Assembly (NCBI GenBank): GCA_039621445.1
Contig: CP154954.1
Coordinates: 38,425,703-38,489,702, forward strand
Length of the DNA: 64,000 bases
Direction of reading: 5' to 3'
From: Euglena gracilis
Lineage: Eukaryota > Euglenida > Euglenophyceae > Euglenales
Translations under genes and position numbers: made by a program
Shown here: piece by piece, positions 10,294 to 19,300 of the stretch
Position numbering within the stretch: position 1 is the stretch's first letter
How the letters are laid out: each line of letters starts with the position of its first letter
The notes under the pieces: generated by a model
What the model was told of the DNA's origin: nothing
Seen by the model: only the letters and a program-made list of their open reading frames with translations
Database searches by the model: none

Positions 10294-10907
10294 TGTTTTG
10301 AGATGGTCAGCCCGCTCGGTCCTCCTGCTGTTTCGTTTTTGAAGGACAGGATGGCCCGTCTCACGGCCTTTTTCATGTGGGCGTCTCCTTCTTGTCCCTC
10401 AGGGACTGGCAGGCGCACTCTTCCGTCGGGGGGCCCTTTCCCGGGCGGATCTTCTGATGGGTGAAGCAGACGTAAACGCTCACGAATTTTTGCATCATTT
10501 GCATCTTGGACTCCGTCTGACAACATTGCCTGACGCGCCTTTGCCGTTGCCCCTCTTTCCACCAGTTTCTGCATTCTGTTGAGAAAGGCTTCTTGTTGGA
10601 TTTCCTCCTCTTTACTTTTTGCTGATCGGGTTTTGACGCTGGATCCGAAATTCGCTTCCGACGGCCTGGACGACTCCCAGCATTCATGGACGTCTTTTTC
10701 CAGGTACGCCTTGGCTCTGGTACACAGCAGCCGCCCAATTCTGGCCCAGTGGGATCGTCCACCCTGACCAGTGCTTGCCAGGACTGCCTTTGGAAAACAC
10801 CACAAAGAGTGAAAGGCCTCCCAAGAGCCTTCTTGTCGTAATCGTCTGAACAAGAGGGTCAGGGTTCGTGCCACTTCCCCCAGCGCTCCTCTGGGGATCA
10901 ATGTCAA
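10290..10907 (-). pseudogene. pre-RT segment of the R2-like polyprotein
   Basis: About 205 residues. It is basic and helical in the middle (KSKEEEIQQEAFLNRMQKLV) and ends with ERLRLLHPSEDPP and then FKNETAGGPSGL, the HP...GPSGL motif just before RT motifs in R2-like proteins. It is joined to the RT by a frameshift near 10295 and to the upstream 2A ORF by another near 10905. Confidence 0.65.
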
Positions 10908-11017
10908 CGTGGTCCTCGGTCATGTGCAATGTCATCCCATGCAGGGCGCAAACCTTTGGGACACGGTCCTTGTAAGGTGTGACACCCCCCCAAGTCCACT
11001 TCCATGCTGCCTTCCAT

Positions 11018-11044
11018 AGGCCCCGGATTCTGCTCCACATCACC
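11018..11044 (-). other. 2A-like motif, consensus form
   Basis: Codes THGDVEQNPGP, fitting D-V-E-x-N-P-G-P exactly. It is the most C-terminal of three motifs in the ORF and the most likely to be functional. Confidence 0.65.
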
Positions 11045-11122
11045 ATGGGTCAGAACACCTTCTTCCCGCCCAGTTTTCCCATGGCCACGTGCTTTTCTTT
11101 TGTGAGCTTCAGATTCCTTCCT

Positions 11123-11149
11123 GGGGCCCGGGTTCAGGGGGACATCACC
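11123..11149 (-). other. 2A-like motif, variant
   Basis: Codes AFSGDVPLNPGP. The N-P-G-P end is intact but Glu is replaced by Leu and x by Pro-Leu. Similar forms occur in retroelement proteins; activity is uncertain. Confidence 0.45.
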
Positions 11150-11467
11150 GCTGAAAGCCACACCTTCCCTGCCTGTGGCTAGGTGTTCTTCTGGCACCTG
11201 CAGCAATGTGTTTCCCGGGCCGCAAAGAATGTCTTGTAATTCTGCACAATGCTGTACGTGGGACAAGCACCACCCAGAATTTATTCTTTGCCTTGACCAC
11301 CCACACAGGGTGCACTGTACCCAGAAGGCTTCTCTTTCCTGAAAGAGAGGTGACGTCCCGTCTGGTCCTTTTGCAGGCTCCTCATCCGCCCGTATTTTGA
11401 ACATGTCTTGTACTTGTTGTTCCACCAAGACATGCAGGAGATCACATTCACCACACGGGCCCGCCGT

Positions 11468-11494
11468 TGGTCCAGGCAGGGGGTTGATGTCACC
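11468..11494 (-). other. 2A-like motif, degenerate
   Basis: Codes LLFSGDINPLPGP. Asn before P-G-P is replaced by Leu, so activity is doubtful. The spacing and context match the other two. Confidence 0.4.
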
Positions 11495-12161
11495 AGAAAA
11501 AAGCAGCCCCCAAGAGCCCTTGGCCGGGATGTCACGATTTCGTCCCATCTGTTGCCATTGGTCCACGACTTTGGTCAATTTACGTGCCGCCCGCTCGTGG
11601 ACCAGCGTGCCCCCCTGCTGCCGTCGCTCCTGCCGCTGATGCAGGAATTTTTTCTTCCAGCTGCTGAAAGAGGTTTCCTGCAGTGGAGCATTTTCCGGGG
11701 AATTGGGCGGACCAGACCTCGGCTCCCGGCATTTTTCGTCAAACATGACGCCCGTTGGGTTTAACCACTGGCCTTCCACTTTCCAAATCTCTGTGTCAAA
11801 GACAGAGAAAATTTTGTATGGGCCTCCTGGTGCTGGCCGTCTTTTTTCTTGCACCGCCGGTTTTTTCTCCCTTGTGGGGGTACCTTTTTCCATCACTGGG
11901 GTTTGGGATTCCCTTTGTCCTTGCTCAGGCCCGAATTCCAGGGCAAGGGGGGTAATCAACTCATGGCCGAGTTTTTCTCCAACTGCAGTTGGGGGGGGGA
12001 TATCTTCCCCTCTCCTGGACTTTTGCTGCAGAAAATCTTGGGGGGGTCTTCAGCACGCACTGAGCCACACAATGGGAATGTTTCTTCTCCCTGTGTGTGG
12101 TCCGCTTCTTCATTTTTTGCTACTGTTCTTTCCTTTCTTTCAGCAAGTCCAAATCACTCCT

Positions 12162-12900
12162 TCATGGTCTGAAGGAAAGATAGGAGGCTGTTGTTGAGCT
12201 GTCTGATGGGAGGCTCCAGTCCTGTCTCCTCCCTCTCCCGAATGGCTTTGGCTCCTCCTCCTTCTTGGTAAGGAGGGGGGGGGTGCTGACCCCAGGCCCT
12301 CCAGAGGCTGGCTGGGCAGAGGACACTGCTGCTGAGGTGTTGACAGTTCCTGGGGGGATGGCATTGTGCCCCACCGAATGGCCCATCAACAGCTGGTACT
12401 TCCACCAGGGTAGGTCTGCAGACATTGCCCCAGAGGGGTCCACATAGTAAACAGGCTGGGGAGTCATATACATCTGGTTCTGGCCACACATTGTCTGGCC
12501 CTGGCCAAGCAAAACTGCAGCTTGTCCTGAAAGGCCTGCTGTGGCTGCAGCTGCTGGTGTATACATCACAGACTGGGGATGGGGTACTTGATGACCTGTG
12601 GCAGATGCTGCAGCAGAGGAGTCCAAACTGGAAGAAGGCTGAGGCAGTTGATAAAATGTTGTCCATGGAATAACCCCAGATGGCAGATGTACAGTGCCTG
12701 ACCTTCTCTGTGCAGGGTACTCTCTCTGCTGCCCATACTCCTGCTGCTGCAGGGCTCTTCTCTGTGCTGGGTAGTCTCTCTCCAGCTGCTCAAACTCGTG
12801 CTGTTGCTGCAGGGGTCTTCTCTGTGCTGGGTAGTCTCCCAACTGCTACTCATACTCCTGCTGCTGCTGCAGGGGTCTTCTCTGTGCAGAAGAATCTCTG
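12162..12900 (-). pseudogene. Gln/Arg repeat ORF (YPAQRR-LQQQ units) upstream of the RT region
   Basis: Four tandem units of about 20 residues (SAQKRPLQQQ, then three YPAQRR-type units separated by EFEQLER and QQRE spacers) are followed by a Pro/Gln/Ala-rich region ending PSDSSTTASYLSFRP. A TAG stop splits the first unit from the others. It looks like a low-complexity RNA-binding-type ORF1 region, but no domain is recognisable. It lies in line with the retroelement on the minus strand. Confidence 0.4.
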
Positions 12901-13213
12901 ACCTGTCTCTCTTGGTCAGGCCACCTCCAGTCTGGAGGGAACTCAGCTGCACTCCTCCTGTCTGGAGGGTTTCCACCACGTTAAACATTGAATCTCTTTC
13001 TGTCAGGGCTTCTGCTGCGACTTCTGGTCTGTCTTCCCCAGTACTCAGCTCTTCTTTTCCTGTCAGCTTCCTTCTGTTCCCAACGCAGCTGGCGAGGTCG
13101 TTCTGGGCATATAAAATATATTTGCATATAAAATCCTTTCGGAGCTCCCGGATGTGCACTTTCCGATGGAGAGGACTTGGAGAATCTCCAACTCCACCGG
13201 GGAATTTTTTCAT
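12901..13213 (-). pseudogene. basic N-terminal ORF at the 5' side of the retroelement
   Basis: A true ATG at 13213 opens MKKFPGGVGDSPSPLHRKVH, continues IRELRKDFICKYILYAQNDL, and after about 100 residues meets the Gln/Arg repeats in a neighbouring frame. It is probably the first coding part of the element or a captured exon. I do not recognise the family. Confidence 0.35.
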
Positions 13214-13881
13214 GCTGACAATGAGAAAAAATGATTATTCATGCTCATAAAAGCAACCATTTTGTTTACAAAAAAATTCGAAAAACGCCAAAAAATTCAC
13301 ATCACATACGAAGAACCCCACCTGCGTTTCAGATAGTTCTCATACTCATCTGCTTCAAGGAAACCTTCTCCTTCATCCTCCTCTCTGCTGTCTCGGCTCC
13401 AACGCCTTCTCATGAAATGCCACAGTTTGTCGAACTCGGAGCTTCAAACTATACCCCTGGTGGGGCTTTCACTTGTCCGACATGTGATATGCGAAAAAAA
13501 AATAGACACTCAGAAAGTGCCACCAATTTAAATTTTTTTTTTGGGAATCCACCAGCATCCACAGGCGTCGGTGGGAGCGGGGAGAGTTGAGGGTGAAGTA
13601 GAAGGGCGGTGAGGGGCACAATACGGAGGGGGGATAGCGAGTGAGAGAGGAAAGTGTACAGCGGCAGGAAAGGTTCAATGGAACGGCCATGGGGACTGTT
13701 GAGTGTTGAGGTTGTGGCAGCGACAAGTTCAGGTTTTGGGGAGTTGGCGCAGGGAAGGCTCTGTTTTCAGTGCGGTAAGGGTTTGGACGTCTTTGTAGAC
13801 TTGGTCCATTCGTTGCAAGGTGTGATTTGCTTGTTTTTTGGTTTAATTAGTCTTGTGGTTGGTTATGCGTACACGGTAACA
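13214..13881. other. probable 5' region of the retroelement
   Basis: AT- and T-rich near 13235-13540, then G/A-rich. No gene is supported. It ends at the right-hand 51-bp direct repeat. Confidence 0.4.
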
Positions 13882-13932
13882 AACGGTGGTGGGGCGAACC
13901 GAATCCACCGACCAGTGGCACAGCCTACTGGA
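13882..13932. repeat. 51-bp perfect direct repeat, right copy
   Basis: Identical to 3429-3479. The sequence just outside differs completely from that next to the left copy. Confidence 0.75.
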
Positions 13933-14244
13933 TTTGTTGTGTTCAGGGGAGTAAGGCTATGTACAGTGGATAGAGTCTGTGCGAGGAGAAGGAGGTGTGG
14001 GGGCAGGTAGGAAGTGCGAGCTTAGCAGCGAGAAACGAACATGCTGAAAAGCTGGGTGGCGGGGTGTTGGGAGTGAGACCGATGCCCCGGTGTTTCGATG
14101 GTGAGGTGGTGGGCATGCTCCGTCTATGCGTACGGTTATGCGTACGGTTGGTGTTAAAATTTAATCTAGAATTAAGAATCAAAACAAAAATATCGCGAGT
14201 TTCTTTCCGCACAGAAGCCTGCCAACCAAAAATTCTTCCCAGCC
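13933..14244 (+). promoter_or_regulatory. upstream region of the FHA gene
   Basis: About 310 bp between the retroelement boundary and the FHA gene start codon. The last 90 bp are A-rich and contain no ATG before 14245, as expected for a 5' UTR. I see no convincing TATA box or other promoter element. Confidence 0.3.
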
Positions 14245-14354
14245 ATGTCAGAGGATGACTTTGCTGAGCTGAATTTAGTAGATCAAGCAAATACTGATCC
14301 TGGGATCCCTCGTCATATCCCAATTACTAAAGGCATCTTGAGGCTTGGACGGGT
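14245..14354 (+). CDS. FHA gene exon 1 (start codon, first FHA strand)
   Basis: The ATG sits in a CAGCCATGT context. The exon reads [20 protein letters not shown] and ends [10 protein letters not shown] plus GT, with donor GTATGT at 14355. GILRLGR is the first strand and Gly-Arg of the FHA fold. Confidence 0.75.
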
Positions 14355-16278
14355 GTATGTTCCTTGCCTGTGCCAGTTGACTGTCTTGCTGAAACCCTTA
14401 ATACATGGGATTTTTTTCCACCATGGCCCTCCATCGATGGTCATTTATTTTGATTTTTGGCCGCATGGCCATTGTTTTTTGGGGGGGGCAGGTGGCCATA
14501 TACGTTATATAATATTCAGCAGGAGGGGGTCAATGGGGGGTGCTCATCTGTTACAGTTGGCATCTTCCTTTCCCTTTGTCCTCCTGCCTTTTTTTGCACT
14601 TGGGCCCTTCAAAATAACCCTGGAAAATGGGCCCAGGTGCTGGTGGCTTTCTGCCCATTTGTGTGAACACCCTTTGTGGGGGCCAAGGTGCGACAGGGCC
14701 ATTTTCACCAAACCCCATCCCTTCAAAATAACCCCAAATCACATGGAAATAAAACCAAACGGCACCAACCTGCTGCCTTCCATTCCATTCCATTCCATTC
14801 CCGTCCTTCCCTTCCAAATTACTACCCCCCCCCCTCTTATTTGACAGTATTTGTCTGTTAGTCGATTCACGGCAAAACAGGTCGATCCACACCTATTTTT
14901 GGCCTACTTTGGGTCACTGATGGACAGGGAAAGCACAAAACAGGATCAGAAGCTACGTCTGGTGTCGGCACAGGTCTGGAGAGTTTGTGGAGCCACACGC
15001 ATAGCCACCCACAGGTGCGGTTGCGGAACGCCCTATCCCTAACCCCATTCTTGACCCTATCCCTAACCCTAACCATGTCCCTACAGTCCCTAGCCGTAAA
15101 TTTCCCCCCCCCCCAGGGAGGGTTTTTTGGGCTCTTGACCAGGGGGGGGGGATTTTCGGCCGTTTCGGGCACTTTGTCCCGTCCCTTCTATTCTTTGAAG
15201 CCATGAAGCCGACCGGGATTCGGAATTCATTTGCCGTATGTTGTGGGGTTGTTATGGTATATTCCCGAACGCCTCTGTTCAGGGCGGTGGGTCTTATTGA
15301 TAGATACATGCCGGGGATGGTTCAATGGACAAAAAACCCCAAAGGATGCCAACTCCTCGACCCAGGGGCCATGCAAGTGGTGAAGCTGTGCTGCCCTTGC
15401 ATGTACAAAAAAAAAGTCCCAACCCACCTGCCTTAGCTGTTCCTCTGGGGCTGAAGGGGGGGGGGAAAGTTTTCGCCCGTTTCGGAGCCTTTTGCAAAAC
15501 CAGGAAAATTCCCAAATTTCAGGGGGGGGGAAATTTTCGGGGGGGGGACAATTTACGGCTAGGGACTGTAACCCTAACCATAAACCATAACCCTAATCCC
15601 TAACCCCAACCCTAACCCTACCCCTAACCCTAACCCTATTCCTAACCGTATCCTTAATCCTGGCCCTAACCCTAACCATATCCAAAACCCTATCCCTAAC
15701 TGTATCCCTGACCCTATCACCCCAAACCCAAACCCTATCCCTAACCTAACCCTAACCATTTACCTAACCCGAACCCCAAACAAAACCCAAACCCTAACCC
15801 AATCCCTAACCCTATCCCCAAGCCCTGTAGCCGGTTTCCTAACCATAATTGGTGTGAATCGACTAACAGACTTGATGCCGTGGATCGACTAACAGACAAG
15901 TAGGGGGTGTTCCCCCCGCGTCCCCCCGCGTCCCCCCGCGTCCCGGATTTTGGCCGGGCACGTTTTTTTGGTTGACCAAAGGAAAATTACACACAAATTT
16001 AGGTGACGCCAAAGAAAACGTGTGGGGGTGGTTGGGCCACGTCCCCCCGTGTCCCCCCCGCGCCCCCCCCCCCCGTGTCCCCCCCCCGCGTCCCGAACCA
16101 CCCCCATACCTATTTTGACCCCCCCCATTAATTGAGCATTTGGGTCTGGGAAGAATTTTTTTAGGCGCCAAAGGCGCTGAAAATTTTTTTCGTCCTCTAT
16201 CAAAGCCAAATTTCGACCCCCCCCTTAATTGACCCCCCCCCTGAACTGAGCATTTGGGGTCCTTTGGGCCACACACAT

Positions 16279-16327
<49 letters not shown>

Positions 16328-19300
16328 TCAGGGGGGAAATGCGTTTCGCATTTTTTTTTGCATTTTTGCGCATTTTTTCAAATTTTTTCGCATTTTTTTT
16401 TCGCATTTTTTTCCTTTTTTTCCGCACGTTTTTTTGCTTTTTGGCACAGTTTTTTGTGATTTTCCAAAATTTTCGCATTTTTTTGACCATTTTTGACCAT
16501 TTTTTGCAAAAATTTGAAAATTTTGACTTTTTTGAAACGTACATTTTCCTCATTATTACATAATTTCTTCAAATTTGGTGCCATTTTTGCACGTTTTTGG
16601 GTAATTTTTGCATTTTCGTGATTTTTGCGCATTTTTTCTCAGATTTTGCACATTTTTGCGCATTTTTCTCCAAAAATGCGCATTTTTTGTGCATTCTTTT
16701 GCGCATTTTTGCGCATTTTTTTCCGAGGCCGGGCGAGCGCATTTGCTCCCCTGCACACATTCCGAAGCACACATGCACACACCCACACCACATCATTTTT
16801 AATGAAAGATTTTTGCACCATATTTTCCAATGATCTCCCCAAATTCTTCTTTTCAATTTGCGAAACTGGTGGAAGATGGACAGCGCCAGAAAAAGATACA
16901 AAAACACCCCCTTTTCCATACTTTTGAGCATATTGCCCTTTTTGATCATTTTTCGATGTTTTGGTGTTTTATGAAAGATTTTCTATACAAAAATCGACCG
17001 ACACTAACAGATTCAGCAGGGGCGCCGGGCGCGAGCGAGCGAAGCGAGCCGCCCGGCGCCCCTGCTGAATCTGTTAGTGTCGGTCGATTTTTCTAAAACC
17101 TATTTTGTCTGGGCCCGACGCCTGTCTTGATATTCATTCGACCGAACCGCCTGGACGGAAATATGGTCAAAAAAGTGGTTTTTGGCCCATTAACGGGCGC
17201 CTGAATGGAAATCGACCGACACTAACGGGCGCCTGAATGGAAATCGACCGACACTAACGGGCGCCTGAATGGAAATCGACCAACACTAACGGACGCCTGA
17301 ATGGAAATCGACTGACATAAACGGTTTCCGATGTCTTGGAAATCGACCGACCTTTTGTGTCCTTTTTTTGAATGCCTTTTGTTCCGTTTCGGGACATTTT
17401 AGGTGTCAGCCTGAAATCCGTTAATGTCGACCCAACCTTTTGTTCCCTTTTTCGGAATGCAGCTTTTCTTCCATTTTGAAACAAACAATCTCTACATCAA
17501 GAACTGTGTCTTAAACGCAGACTCTGCATTTTTTCGGAATGCATTTTTTCTTCCATTTTGCCAAGAACAATCTCTACTACAAAAAAGGGGTGGCGGACGC
17601 CGGTTCTGTCCAAAACCCGGCGTTCCAAACGCCGGTTCCGTCCGAAGGACGGAACCGGCGTTTGGAACGCCGGGTTTTGGACAGAACCGGCGTCCGCCAC
17701 CCCTTGTTTAAAGCGGCGTTTTAGAGACGCCGGGTTCAGGACAGAACCGGCGTCCCCACCCTTCGGTCAAAGGACACTCCCAGGACCAATCTCCGACCAC
17801 TTATCTGCAATGTCACGCCACCTTGCATTTCACCAAATTCCGGCGATCGCGAGGGTATTTCTGGCTGTGTCGATCGCCTGGGTACAAACTCACCCCTCGA
17901 TCGAAAGCTCTTTTCATCAGACGACTGGCGATCACCACCAAATTCAGCGACGCCGCCTGGAGCTCTTACTTTCTGTCACTGGGAAATCCTAATTTCACAA
18001 CTCTGGTGCCCCCCAGAACCCCTCAGGTGGTCGCTTCGAAGAGAAGAAACGTTTCTGTAAGGTTTATTCAGCATCTTAAACCAAAAATCACTGAAAATTA
18101 CCACAAATTTCGACTAAGATTCTGGCCGATCCGACGATCGCGAGCGTATCTCTGGCTGCGTGCAACGTTAGGGTACCAAGTTACCCCTCGATCGAAAGCT
18201 CTTTTCAACAGACGACCAGCGGTGCTCATCAGACCTTTCCACGCCGCACGGTACTCTTTATCAAAATCTGGGCCAATTTCACGAAATTTGGACATCCACC
18301 CCACTGGTCCCCAAATGGCAAAAATCATTGTCCTACATGGTTAAAACAGTCATACCAGGAGCTTTGGGCCACTTTTGGGCACTTTTGGTGACATTTTTAG
18401 GAATGAAAATCGGACGCCGGGTTTTGGACAAAACCGGCGTTCCTAACGCCGGGTTTTACACAAAAATCGTCCATGTCACCCGGACACACCGTGTGTCCGG
18501 GTTATGGGCGCCGAAGGCGCCCATAACCCGGGTACACGGTGTGTCCGGGTTACAATGGACGATTTTTGTCTATATCCGTTGACTAAGAGGCCCAAGACAC
18601 ACACTGTGTCTCGTGGAACTTAGCCACGCAATGTCTACCCCGTATTTTTTTGCGATTTTTTGTCAAATTTTCAGTTCACGATGACACACACTGTGTCTCG
18701 TGGACTGCCAGTCCACGAGACACAGTGTGTGTCCTCGTGAACTGAAAAAAATCAAGAATTCCCACTGGTCCGACCAACAAGGGACAAGTTTTACCACATT
18801 CCGCTACCTGTCCTTGCAGTTTTTTCTTTCGGAAAATGAAGAAGACCGCAAACAGTGTGGACCGCATGCTCCCCCGACCCCCGAAACCAGATGAATTTGT
18901 TGCTACACTGGAAAAGTATTTGGTCGATTTGCAGAAGGGCCCTGCTGTTGACCCAATACACGGTACGTTGTTGGCCAACGTGTTGGAAGAGAAGCCAAAA
19001 GGGACCGCAATTGCTGAGCGTGTAGCTGTTACACGCCTGTTGGAGTTCCAGCAGGTGTGTAAACATCTGAACGCTCAGTATGAGGACCTGGATGGCTTTT
19101 TTTCCGCATGGGCTGGTTGGGTCATTGACCCCAGATATTTGTTTGATGAGGCTACCCTCATCAATCAAGCTGAGCAACAACGCCGGGGCACAGTGTGGCA
19201 CCACATTCAGTTTCGAGACATACCTGTACCATCTCAGCTGTTACAGCTCACGGTTGTCCGGTGACCATCTTTCCACTGCCCTGCTGCATTGCATTAGATG

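Larger units (their letters stand above)
10904..12039 (-). pseudogene. 2A-rich N-terminal ORF of the R2-like element
   Basis: About 375 residues if read from the last upstream stop; the first clear part is HELITPLALEFGPEQGQRES. It contains three 2A-like motifs, GDINPLPGP, GDVPLNPGP and GDVEQNPGP, of which only the last matches the full consensus. Between the first two lies a Cys/His finger, CTLCGWSRQRINSGW followed by CLSHVQHC. R2-clade proteins usually carry N-terminal Cys/His fingers, which fits. If the 2A motifs work they would split this product into up to four chains. It ends at a TGA near 10904, in a different frame from the pre-RT segment. Confidence 0.65.
14851..15898. mobile_element. 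TIR-bounded element carrying telomere-like repeats
   Basis: The left end TTGTCTGTTAGTCGATTCAC (14851) is matched in inverted orientation at 15875-15898, with one T/C change within the first 24 bases. Both ends also contain a second GTCGATNCAC copy, and a possible TA duplication lies outside. Inside are two CCCTAA-type tracts, T/G-rich sequence and G runs, but no transposase. It looks like a non-autonomous DNA transposon (MITE) of about 1 kb inside intron 1 of the FHA gene. Confidence 0.5.

Noticed and set aside
15030-15834. Chromosome end
   Set aside because: CCCTAA tracts are short, degenerate and surrounded by gene introns; they are interstitial.
17823-18344. 173-aa plus frame as a gene
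   Set aside because: It runs through two diverged repeat copies, with no start context or domain.
18836-19264. Tyrosine recombinase assignment for the unknown gene family
   Set aside because: Only a loose N-terminal helix pattern matches; the R-H-R-Y catalytic region is absent.
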